Origin: Acidobacteriota bacterium
Lineage (GTDB): Bacteria; Actinomycetota; Acidimicrobiia; Spongiisociales; ZC4RG35
Length of the DNA: 37,702 nucleotides
NCBI GenBank assembly: GCA_022573225.1
Contig: JACZUI010000025.1
Coordinates: 1-37,702, forward strand
Direction of reading: 5' to 3'
A program made the position numbers and the translations under genes. This document shows positions 10,977 through 17,600 of the stretch, in pieces (the first letter of the stretch is position 1; each line of letters starts with the position of its first letter). The notes beneath the pieces are model-generated. The model was given only the letters and a program-made list of their open reading frames with translations. It was not told the origin of the DNA and made no database searches.

Positions 10977-11864
10977 TCAGGGCAGGGTACCGAGCCGGCT
11001 GGGCTCGTCCAGGATCAACCCCCGATCTGGTACCGGACGTCCGCCCTCGAAGTCGACGACTATGTTGTCGATGAGGCGGACGCTCCCGACCTGAGCCGCC
11101 ACGGCAAGGACTGCCGGTTGATCGAGCGTCGCAATTGGAACCATCGTCTCCAGGGAGGCGAGCGTGACGTACTCGGTGGTCAAACGTCTTGAAGATCTCG
11201 CGACGGTCGCTTCCAATCGCTCTCCTCTGACCTCGCCGGCGTCGATCTGTTCGGCAGCCTGAAACAGACCCCGACTGATCGCCAGTGATGACTCCCTGTC
11301 GGCCGGCGACAGGTGGACGTTGCGGCTCGACAACGCCAGACCGTCCGATTCACGAACCAGTGGGGCGGCCACGATCTCCACCGGAAATCTCAAATCACGC
11401 ACCATGGCCTCGATCACGGCGAGTTGCTGTGCATCCTTGCGGCCAAACACAGCATCATCGGGCTGAATCCCGGCAAAGAGCTTGGCTACCACTGTTGCCA
11501 CACCGGCGAAATGGCCCGGCCTGTGCCTTCCTTCCATCCAGTGGGAAACGCCAGGCACGTCGACGATGGTCGAGGCACCCTCGGGATAAACCTCCCCTAG
11601 TTCGGGCTCAAAGAAGATGTCGACATCGACCTCGACGGCCATCGCCCGATCACGATCCAGATCGCGCGGGTACTCCTCCAGATCGTTCTCCCGATCGAAC
11701 TGGGTCGGGTTCACGAAGTTGGAAACGATCAAGGTATCGCACCGGTCACGGACCAGCCGCATCAACGAGAGGTGCCCCTCGTGAAAGAAACCCATTGTCG
11801 GAACCAGGGCTACTCGGCCGACCGACAAGTCGCGCGTCTCGGAGAATGTGGTCGTCAGCTCCAA
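10977..11864 (-). CDS. panC: Pantoate--beta-alanine ligase (pantothenate synthetase)
   Basis: The 295-residue enzyme makes pantothenate from pantoate, beta-alanine and ATP for coenzyme A synthesis. Visible signatures are PTMGFFHEGH (residues 22-31, HIGH-like nucleotide site), VNPTQF at 51-56, and LSSRN (178-182), matching the family's M/LSSRN motif. The start is probably the TTG at 11864: the frame has no nearby ATG, and AGGAGA sits 7 bases upstream. This start overlaps the end of the DUF2520 gene by 10 bp. lysS begins 16 bp after the stop. The partner genes panB and panD are not in the window. Confidence 0.94.
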   Translation of the reverse strand: MELTTTFSETRDLSVGRVALVPTMGFFHEGHLSLMRLVRDRCDTLIVSNFVNPTQFDRENDLEEYPRDLDRDRAMAVEVDVDIFFEPELGEVYPEGASTIVDVPGVSHWMEGRHRPGHFAGVATVVAKLFAGIQPDDAVFGRKDAQQLAVIEAMVRDLRFPVEIVAAPLVRESDGLALSSRNVHLSPADRESSLAISRGLFQAAEQIDAGEVRGERLEATVARSSRRLTTEYVTLASLETMVPIATLDQPAVLAVAAQVGSVRLIDNIVVDFEGGRPVPDRGLILDEPSRLGTLP

Positions 11865-12646
11865 AGACGCATCTCCTCTCGTCTTCCCGCTCGAATCGCG
11901 GTCGCCTCGGCAAGCAGCCTGAATTGGGCGCCTACCTCTTCGGAGACCTCATGTGCTGCAGTCAGATGACCGATCACAGTTTCGAGGTCCCCTCTGGCAA
12001 TGGGGCCGGTGAGGACGTTCGACGGTTCGCCGGCAAAGACATTTGACACAATCTGGTCGACCAGCGGACGGACAACGTTGGGATCGACGTCCGCCGAAGC
12101 GAAGAGATCGGCTGACGTTGCCAGAGAGGTGACTACGAAGTTCGCGGCGGCCGCGGCCGCGGCGTGATAGGCAGGTCGATGCTCGTCGCGGAGGTGGAAT
12201 GTTCTCATTGCCATGGACTCCGCCAGATGGGTCAAAGCGTCGGTGGCCAGGACATCGCCCTCGATCCCGGCGTAGGCGCCGGCCAAGGACTCTGCTCCCA
12301 GCTCTGGATCAGGAAGAGTCTGGAGAGGATGAAGCCCACCGATGGAAACGCCCCGCTCCATGAGGATCGACAAGGCCGTCACAGGAACGAAGCCCGACAG
12401 GTGCGCCGCGACGGCATAGGTGGGACCCGACTCGGCGAGGTCCGAAGCGACCTTCTCGATGGCGCTGTCCCGAACCGCAATTAGTGTGATATCGGCCTCG
12501 GGAAAGGAGTCGTCCCAGTTCAGCGGCGGACCGAAACGATCCTCACCTGAGTTGGAGACGACGCCCACGATCTCGTGACCGGCGCGGACAGCAGCCAGGG
12601 CCATTGATCCGCCTGCTTTTCCGGGTCCCACGATTATGAGCCTCAC
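11855..12646 (-). CDS. Rossmann-like and DUF2520 domain protein, panC-linked
   Basis: The 263-residue protein opens with a dinucleotide-binding Rossmann motif (RLIIVGPGKAGGSMA, residues 2-16). The C-terminal half is the DUF2520 helical domain, with an HRPAYHAAAAAAANF stretch that resembles the C-terminal domains of 6-phosphogluconate and ketopantoate reductase-like enzymes. It is the counterpart of M. tuberculosis Rv3603c, which also precedes panC. Known: the family is uncharacterised and commonly linked to panC. Inference: it may be an NAD(P)-dependent reductase acting near pantoate synthesis, possibly a ketopantoate reductase substitute. It overlaps panC by 10 bp and starts with ATG at 12646. 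Confidence 0.85.
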   Translation of the reverse strand: MRLIIVGPGKAGGSMALAAVRAGHEIVGVVSNSGEDRFGPPLNWDDSFPEADITLIAVRDSAIEKVASDLAESGPTYAVAAHLSGFVPVTALSILMERGVSIGGLHPLQTLPDPELGAESLAGAYAGIEGDVLATDALTHLAESMAMRTFHLRDEHRPAYHAAAAAAANFVVTSLATSADLFASADVDPNVVRPLVDQIVSNVFAGEPSNVLTGPIARGDLETVIGHLTAAHEVSEEVGAQFRLLAEATAIRAGRREEMRLWS

Positions 12647-12692
12647 GCCGAGGCAGACGATCGCATTGGGGCGAGGTGGTCGACGATTGAAG

Positions 12693-13034
12693 CTATGCCT
12701 GCTCCTTGCGGAGCTGTTCGCTGGTGATGACAGGCCATTCGGCGTCGAGTTCCGATTTCATTCCTTGGTACCCGTCACGACGCTTCCAGAACTTGGTCTT
12801 CCACACCTTGAACCGGCGCTTCTCCGGCTCGGAAATATCGGTGTGTATCTCGTGTTGGCGGGATCGCCTCACTTCGGGAAGGTCGCTTATCTCGTCGGGG
12901 TCGTCGACCATGTGAAGCAATTGGTGAGTGTTGTGCCTTACCTGACGGTGCTTCTGCTTTCGCTCGTCGCGGGAAGGGCGGCTCTCGTCGTATCCGGGAA
13001 TGTCGTTTCGGTGCTCGCGCGACCTCTTGGCCAT
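12693..13034 (-). CDS. Small basic protein of unknown function
   Basis: The 113-residue protein is strongly charged. It has a Lys/Arg-rich N-terminus (MAKRSREHRND), a KQKHRQVRHN stretch, an acidic middle (VDDPDEISDL) and an aromatic-basic patch (RRFKVWKTKFWKRRDGY). No membrane segment or known domain is visible. The ATG at 13034 is well supported by AGGAGG nine bases upstream on the minus strand. The gene is 46 bp before DUF2520-panC-lysS and may be co-transcribed. Its basic, low-hydrophobicity character would suit nucleic acid or ribosome binding, but that is only a guess. I do not recognise a family. Confidence 0.65.
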   Translation of the reverse strand: MAKRSREHRNDIPGYDESRPSRDERKQKHRQVRHNTHQLLHMVDDPDEISDLPEVRRSRQHEIHTDISEPEKRRFKVWKTKFWKRRDGYQGMKSELDAEWPVITSEQLRKEQA

Positions 13035-13178
13035 CGATTGGTTCCTCCTTTTCTGGCGTCGTTCGTAGACCTACCGGAGGACTATCGGGGGGCCGCGGCC
13101 ACTTCCCATAGACCGAACTTACCACGGTACGACCCCGAAGGAGCCAGGAATGTCGGATAAAAGCCAGGACCGCACCGA

Positions 13179-14132
13179 TCAGAGCACGAAGGGGATGAAT
13201 CTTCTTGGCACCCGGCGCCGGTACGCCGCGTAACCGGGATAAGCGATACGAAGCTGGCGCTCCTCATACCCCGACTTCAGCCAGAAGAACCCAAACAGAC
13301 CTATACCCAGCACGACTCCGGCGATGCTGTCGAGCACCAGTGCAGTCCCGGTCAAGAGAAGGCTGACCCCGCCATACATTGGGTGCCGGACATGGGAATA
13401 GCTGCCGGTTTCGACCAGAAAGCCGCCTGGGATCGGCTCCGGCAGGACAGTTCGGCCCGGTCCCAGCCGACGCATCGAGGTGTAGGCGAGCACGGACCCG
13501 ATCAGGATCAGCAGGCCACCGATGAGTCGCGAAGGATCAGGGTCGTTACCGGGGAGCGAGCCGTCGAACGCCATCGCCACCCCAGTCGCCAGAAACCAAA
13601 TCAACTGGCCGGCCACCCAATAACGCCCCGCGTGGCGATCCCCTCGCTGGGCCCACTTCACGGCGAGCAGTTCGACGTCCTGGCCGCCGACTGTCGCAAG
13701 GGCCCCGGTGGCGGTCATGCCGCCCGAAACGATCACCTCGGGCCACACCTCGACAAGTGGCTCCAGCACGAACCTGCGCTCTCCGGACGCCGAATGGGGA
13801 ATGCTCAGATCAGGTGTGTCGATCGTGGGTCCCTCGGAGACAAGGATGTCGAGATCCAGGGTTCGGGGGCCCCACCGAGCCCTCCGCTCTCTTCCCCGTT
13901 CGGACTCGATGCTCTGGAGGGCGCCAAGCAGATCTTCGGCGATCAGGTCGGTCTGAAGGACCACCACGGCGTTCAGATAGGGATCCTGCTCTGGGCCGCC
14001 CACGGGAGCCGACTCATACAGACTCGAGGTCGCGACAACCTCGCCAAACCCGGACATTTTTGAGACCGCGGCCTGGATGTGTTCGAGACGGTTCCCCAGA
14101 TTCGAGCCGAATCCAACGGCGTACTTGGTCAT
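13179..14132 (-). CDS. folK: Fusion of FolK (HPPK) with a membrane isoprenylcysteine-methyltransferase-like domain
   Basis: Residues 1 to about 155 are 6-hydroxymethyl-7,8-dihydropterin pyrophosphokinase. The signatures GFGSNLGNR (7-15) and RARWGPRTLDLDILV (about 84-98) mark the pterin and ATP sites. Residues about 165-317 are a different module with about four hydrophobic segments. Its HVRHPMYGG (247-255), YEERQL (289-294) and C-terminal Y-x5-VPRRFIP match the ICMT/PEMT-type membrane methyltransferases, whose RHP motif and Glu bind S-adenosylmethionine. FolK is normally a soluble protein of about 160 residues, so this one would be membrane-tethered. The reading frame is continuous with no stop between the halves. 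The ATG at 14132 overlaps the folB remnant's stop (ATGA). The methyltransferase substrate is unknown. Confidence 0.88.
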   Translation of the reverse strand: MTKYAVGFGSNLGNRLEHIQAAVSKMSGFGEVVATSSLYESAPVGGPEQDPYLNAVVVLQTDLIAEDLLGALQSIESERGRERRARWGPRTLDLDILVSEGPTIDTPDLSIPHSASGERRFVLEPLVEVWPEVIVSGGMTATGALATVGGQDVELLAVKWAQRGDRHAGRYWVAGQLIWFLATGVAMAFDGSLPGNDPDPSRLIGGLLILIGSVLAYTSMRRLGPGRTVLPEPIPGGFLVETGSYSHVRHPMYGGVSLLLTGTALVLDSIAGVVLGIGLFGFFWLKSGYEERQLRIAYPGYAAYRRRVPRRFIPFVL

Positions 14133-14236
14133 CGGATGCGTTCGATGGTCACCGAGACGTCCCGAAACGGAACGACGATGGGCGCCTCCGGCTTGTGAAC
14201 CGTCACTACAAGGTCACTTGGCAGCAGTAGCGGGGA
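14129..14236 (-). pseudogene. folB: 3' remnant of folB (dihydroneopterin aldolase)
   Basis: Directly before folK the minus strand encodes VTVHKPEAPIVVPF followed by RDVSVTIERIR and a stop. This is the conserved C-terminal end of dihydroneopterin aldolase. The FolB-type stop shares ATGA with the folK start, the usual folB-folK coupling. Upstream, this frame hits a TGA at 14237-14239, and the roughly 85 N-terminal residues of FolB are absent. The degenerate phosphatase gene occupies that place. I read it as a stub left after folB was displaced or deleted. A much less likely alternative is a frameshifted fusion tail of the phosphatase gene. Confidence 0.72.
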
Positions 14237-14708
14237 TCAGTGATCGTCCCTCCGGGCCGAGCGGCCTTCCGAGAATCTGCTGAATCACCGCAAGTGCGAG
14301 GATGGGGTCGTCGACCAGACCCGACATCACGAGGTATCCACCAAGAAGGCCGCCGACTGTGTCGTCGATCGTCTCGCGATGGATCAGAACTTTGGCTCTG
14401 GTCCGCTCGGTGGCTCGAGCCAGAGTGGCGAAGAAGGCCTCGACCTCTTCGGGCTCAAAGGTTTGGCCGATCGGGACCGAATATGTGGCGATGCCGGCCT
14501 CGCGGTATGCCTGAAGGTTCTGGTTCCCCGGAAGCATCGAAACCACCGTGTTGATCCCGGCCTCCTCGACCAACCACGTGATCTCTTCCTCGCGACGAAC
14601 ACGCCGGTGTTGGAATCCGGACCCTCCAACCCGCTCCGAAACCGCGAGTCGATCCGCGATAACCCAGGTGAACCCCCGGGGCTTTAACCCTGCAACCATT
14701 CGTCCCAT
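14214..14708 (-). CDS. Degenerate dual-specificity-phosphatase-like protein in the folate operon
   Basis: The 164-residue protein has the outline of a small cysteine phosphatase (DSP fold). WVIADRLAVSERVGG is an N-terminal motif, INTVVSMLP a central strand, and KVLIHRETIDDTVGGLLGGY lies where the active-site loop H-C-x5-R should be. Here the cysteine position is Arg and the loop arginine is lost, so it should not work as a phosphatase and may only bind ligands or partners. It overlaps the end of folP by 25 bp (ATG at 14708; a second ATG at 14699 is possible). It runs into the folB stub, occupying the place where folB is expected. Fold assignment is by eye. Confidence 0.62.
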   Translation of the reverse strand: MGRMVAGLKPRGFTWVIADRLAVSERVGGSGFQHRRVRREEEITWLVEEAGINTVVSMLPGNQNLQAYREAGIATYSVPIGQTFEPEEVEAFFATLARATERTRAKVLIHRETIDDTVGGLLGGYLVMSGLVDDPILALAVIQQILGRPLGPEGRSLIPATAAK

Positions 14709-15559
14709 CGCTGTGGAGCCACGATAGCGCCGGTCACAGCAAGCGCAGCCCGCGAAGAAACGACATCGTGCACTCGAAAAACCCGGGCGCCGCGTTCATA
14801 CCCAAGGGCTGTCGTAACTGCGGTTGGGCCGTCACGATCTGCCGGCGTCTCGATCCCGGTAATAACCCCGAGGAATGATTTCCGGGACGCACCGAGCACC
14901 ACCGGCCTTCCCAACCCGGCGATCACCTCGAGACTACCGATGAGCTCGAGATTGTGTGCGACAGTCTTTCCGAACCCGATTCCAGGGTCGATGGCTATTG
15001 CGGAAGCGTCCACGCCATTCTTGAGGAGCATCCCTACTCGCGACCGGAGGTAGCCGGCCACCTCTTCGACCACATCCTCATAACTCGGGCTCTCCTGCAT
15101 CGTCTTGGGTGGGCCCTTGGAGTGCATCAGAACCACTCCGACACCGGTGCCGGCAACGAGCTCGGCCATTCCAGGTGTCGAGCACGAAGTGACATCGTTG
15201 ACGATCTGCGCCCCGGCGTCTATCGCGGCCTCGGCCACTGCCGGCTTGGTGGTGTCGATCGATACCACAAGCCCTTCCTCCGAAAGATTGGTAACCACCG
15301 GAAGGACCCTTTGGAGCTCCTCAGACGCGGACACCGGCTCTGACCCTGGCCTGGTCGATTCCCCTCCCACATCAATGATCTCGGCACCGGCATTGTGCAG
15401 GTCATGAGCGGTCGCGATTGCGTCGCTGGCCAACAGGTTGACCCCGCCGTCAGAGAACGAGTCCGACGTGACATTGACAACTCCCATGAGAACGCCACGG
15501 CTCACATCCAAGAGTCGCTCGCGCAGCTGCCATTGATTCCGGTCGTCGGCTCCGATCAA
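14684..15559 (-). CDS. folP: Dihydropteroate synthase
   Basis: The enzyme condenses hydroxymethyl-dihydropterin pyrophosphate with p-aminobenzoate. All family motifs are present: [16 protein letters not shown] near the N-terminus, [25 protein letters not shown], and the C-terminal SRKSFLG that binds the pterin phosphate. The open frame extends further upstream, but that part overlaps folE out of frame and does not look like FolP. I chose TTG at 15559, which overlaps the folE stop as TTGA and gives 291 residues, a normal length. A GTG about 20 codons later is a possible alternative. It is the second gene of the folate operon. Confidence 0.93.
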   Translation of the reverse strand: MIGADDRNQWQLRERLLDVSRGVLMGVVNVTSDSFSDGGVNLLASDAIATAHDLHNAGAEIIDVGGESTRPGSEPVSASEELQRVLPVVTNLSEEGLVVSIDTTKPAVAEAAIDAGAQIVNDVTSCSTPGMAELVAGTGVGVVLMHSKGPPKTMQESPSYEDVVEEVAGYLRSRVGMLLKNGVDASAIAIDPGIGFGKTVAHNLELIGSLEVIAGLGRPVVLGASRKSFLGVITGIETPADRDGPTAVTTALGYERGARVFRVHDVVSSRAALAVTGAIVAPQRWDEWLQG

Positions 15560-16131
15560 TGCCTGGTGCCAAACAGCAGGCTCATCGCCTCTGCCCGGGT
15601 GGCCGCGTCCGATTGCATCGTTCCACGGACCGCGGAAGTGACGGTCATGGCCCCCGGCTTCTTCACGCCCCGCATCGACATGCAAAGATGCTCGGCCTCG
15701 ATGACCACCAGCACGCCCAGGGCCTCGAGCCGATCGGACAGGGCATCGGCGATCTGGGCGGTGAGGCGCTCCTGCATCTGGGGACGCCGGGCGAACCCAT
15801 CTACGAGCCGGGCCATCTTGGACAAACCGGTGACGCGGCCATTCGGCAGGTAGGCCACATGGGCTTGACCATGAAACGGAACAAAGTGGTGCTCACACAT
15901 CGAGTAGAAGGGGATCTCGCGAACCATCACGATTTCCTGATAGTGCTCATCGCCGAAGAAGGTGTCGACCACGGCTCCCGGATCTCGGTGGATCCCGTCA
16001 AAGACCTCGGCATAGAACCTGGCCACTCGTTCCGGAGTGCCGATGAGACCCTCACGGTCGATGTCCTCGCCGAGAGCCTCGATGATCTCGCGTACGGCCT
16101 TCTCGATTCGTCCCGTGTCTATCTCGTTCAT
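15556..16131 (-). CDS. folE: GTP cyclohydrolase I
   Basis: The 191-residue enzyme converts GTP to dihydroneopterin triphosphate, the first step of folate synthesis. The zinc ligands are visible at Cys79, His82 and Cys150, in the motifs [12 protein letters not shown] and [24 protein letters not shown] near residue 31 is also diagnostic. The length is typical of bacterial FolE. It heads the folate operon, followed by folP with a 4-bp overlap. No clear Shine-Dalgarno precedes the ATG at 16131, so a leaderless or short-leader transcript is possible. In M. tuberculosis ftsH lies directly upstream; here a plus-strand cassette separates the two. Confidence 0.96.
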   Translation of the reverse strand: MNEIDTGRIEKAVREIIEALGEDIDREGLIGTPERVARFYAEVFDGIHRDPGAVVDTFFGDEHYQEIVMVREIPFYSMCEHHFVPFHGQAHVAYLPNGRVTGLSKMARLVDGFARRPQMQERLTAQIADALSDRLEALGVLVVIEAEHLCMSMRGVKKPGAMTVTSAVRGTMQSDAATRAEAMSLLFGTRH

Positions 16132-16224
16132 AGAGATAGGAAACTACGCGAGTTGCGTTGTCTATTCCCCAAGCGCGATACGGGCAAGGTCGGGGGGCAT
16201 GGTCGCCGCGCAAGAAGGGGGAGT

Positions 16225-16253
16225 TTGACATGATGTCTAGATGATGTCATAGT
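16225..16253 (+). promoter_or_regulatory. Predicted promoter of the ribbon-helix-helix/DUF4097 cassette
   Basis: TTGACA at 16225-16230 is a perfect -35 hexamer. With a 17-bp spacer it is followed by CATAGT at 16248-16253 (4 of 6 matches to TATAAT). It lies about 45 bp before the first small ORF. Three to five GATGTC boxes overlap or directly follow the spacer and -10, so a protein bound to them would block polymerase. Confidence 0.6.
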
Positions 16254-16281
16254 GATGTCAACACGACATCAGAACGATGTC
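16232..16281. repeat. Five GATGTC boxes at exact 11-bp spacing (iteron-like operator array)
   Basis: GATGTC occurs at 16232-16237, 16243-16248, 16254-16259 and 16276-16281, and its complement GACATC at 16265-16270. All five start points are 11 bp apart, one helical turn, so all boxes face the same side of the DNA. The five-base linkers differ. The array overlaps the predicted promoter and precedes a gene for a ribbon-helix-helix protein. Proteins of that fold commonly bind phased short repeats cooperatively and repress their own operon. Confidence 0.85.
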
Positions 16282-16298
16282 TACGAAAGGATCGAGAA

Positions 16299-16385
16299 AT
16301 GACAATGCACATCTGGACACCAGAAAGACTCGAAGCGGAGCTGAATGAGCGAATCCGTCGAGCCCATCCGAGAAGGGGACGCTGA
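16299..16385 (+). CDS. 28-residue ORF leading the cassette, possible leader peptide
   Basis: ATG at 16299 follows an AAGGA sequence by seven bases and opens a 28-codon frame starting MTMHIWTPERLEAELNERI and ending in Arg-rich RRAHPRRGR. Its TGA (16383-16385) directly abuts the ATG of the next gene with no gap. It has an acidic-basic amphipathic middle and no signal peptide. It could be a true small protein or only a translated leader that delivers ribosomes to the next start. I recognise no family. Confidence 0.45.
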   Translation: MTMHIWTPERLEAELNERIRRAHPRRGR

Positions 16386-16823
16386 ATGCAGCTCGACCAC
16401 GCCATGGTCGGTCTGGAGAACGCGGTCAACACGCAGGTTCGCCTGGGCGACCCCGGATTAGCCGAGGTCGCCGAGCAGCTGCTCGTGGCACTTCGCCCTG
16501 CCCTCCGGCAGACACTGATGGACGTGGTTGAAGCCGCCGCCAGCGAGATCTCGAGCCAGCTGAGCGGCCAGAGAGTGGACATCCGCCTCCGTGAGGGCGA
16601 CCCGGAGCTGCTCGTGACCGATGTGTCCCCCCGCTCCATTGAGCCCGACCGCGATGACCTCGAAGCCCGGTTGACGCTCCGTCTCCCTGAGTCACTCAAA
16701 TCCGTTATTCAGGACGCCGCTGAGGGCTCGGGGGATTCGATCAACTCGTGGGTCGTCGGAGCTCTTCGCTCCAAGACCGTGACTCGCCCCGGTTCGTCGA
16801 TCAAGACGACGATCGACGTGTGA
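16386..16823 (+). CDS. Ribbon-helix-helix (HicB/CopG-like) protein upstream of DUF4097
   Basis: In this 145-residue protein, residues about 96-130 have the form of a ribbon-helix-helix DNA-binding domain. A short alternating strand (LEARLTLRLP) is followed by ESLKSVIQDAAEGSGDSINSW and a second helix, as in Arc, CopG and HicB antitoxins. The N-terminal 90 residues are mostly helical with no recognised domain. Proteins of this arrangement are often labelled HicB-family antitoxins, but no HicA toxin gene is nearby. Its stop overlaps the DUF4097 start as GTGA. The phased GATGTC boxes before the operon make autorepression likely (inference). Context suggests a regulator and partner of the DUF4097 protein. 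Confidence 0.75.
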   Translation: MQLDHAMVGLENAVNTQVRLGDPGLAEVAEQLLVALRPALRQTLMDVVEAAASEISSQLSGQRVDIRLREGDPELLVTDVSPRSIEPDRDDLEARLTLRLPESLKSVIQDAAEGSGDSINSWVVGALRSKTVTRPGSSIKTTIDV

Positions 16824-17581
16824 TCGATCAGACCTTTCCCGGCGAGATCTCCCCTCGCGTGGAGGTTCGCGTCCAATCTGGCAATGTGCGGCTGGTGCCT
16901 GGGGAGGCGAAATCCGTCCGGGTCGTGGCCGAGGCCCACAAGGACGCCGGGCTCGAAGTGTCAAAGCGAGGGGCCACAATTGTGGTATCCACGGACAAGG
17001 GCGGTTGGTTTCGAAACGACAAGGCCGACATCACCATCTATGTCCCTGAGTCCACGGAGGCGTCGATAAACGCAGCATCGGCCGATGTGAGGGTCACAAC
17101 CCCGCTCTCACGACTCGAGGTCAACACCGCCTCCGGCGACATCACATTCGCCACAGTTGGTTCTCTTGAGGTTCGGACCGCCAGCGGTGACGTCAGGGGC
17201 GACCGAGTCACCGAGAGCGTCCGAGTGGTCGGAGCATCCGGCGATGTCCAGATAAATTCGTGCTCGGGTAAGGCCAGCTTTTCTTCTGCCTCGGGCGACG
17301 TCGAAATCGACCGTTGCCGAGGTGGAAGCTTGAAGACATCAACCGCAAGCGGAGACGTGTCGGTCGCTTTGTGTCAGTCGTCCGAAGTGGAGTGCAAGTC
17401 GATGTCGGGGGACGTCGACTTGGGGATACCACCACGGACCAGGGTCAGTCTCGACGCCAGCACGCTGTCCGGCAACGTGAGGCTCCCCGAGCCGTCCGAA
17501 TCCTCAGAGCCTCCGGAGTCGTCGATGTCGATAAAAGTCCGTCTCGTCTCGGGAGACATGCGTCTGTTCCGAGCTGGTTGA
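16820..17581 (+). CDS. DUF4097-family beta-strand repeat protein
   Basis: The start is the GTG at 16820, overlapping the previous stop by four bases, and gives 253 residues. The sequence is built of about nine short repeats of 20-25 residues, each centred on SGD or a variant (ASADVR, ASGDIT, ASGDVR, ASGDVQ, ASGDVE, ASGDVS, MSGDVD, LSGNVR, VSGDMR). This is the beta-solenoid pattern of DUF4097, also called putative adhesin. No signal peptide or membrane segment is visible, so it is probably cytoplasmic, unlike an adhesin. Function is unknown; members often sit with small HTH or RHH regulators. Its stop is 19 bp from the convergent ftsH stop. Confidence 0.88.
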   Translation: MIDQTFPGEISPRVEVRVQSGNVRLVPGEAKSVRVVAEAHKDAGLEVSKRGATIVVSTDKGGWFRNDKADITIYVPESTEASINAASADVRVTTPLSRLEVNTASGDITFATVGSLEVRTASGDVRGDRVTESVRVVGASGDVQINSCSGKASFSSASGDVEIDRCRGGSLKTSTASGDVSVALCQSSEVECKSMSGDVDLGIPPRTRVSLDASTLSGNVRLPEPSESSEPPESSMSIKVRLVSGDMRLFRAG

Positions 17582-17600
17582 CTCGGCGAGCAGGGAAATC

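Noticed and set aside
15560-15685. Longer folP start upstream in the open frame
   Set aside because: The extra residues overlap folE out of frame and do not resemble dihydropteroate synthase; the TTGA overlap gives a normal length.
16386-16823. HicB antitoxin of a HicAB toxin-antitoxin pair
   Set aside because: The RHH domain fits HicB/CopG, but no HicA-like short toxin ORF is adjacent; the partner is a DUF4097 protein.
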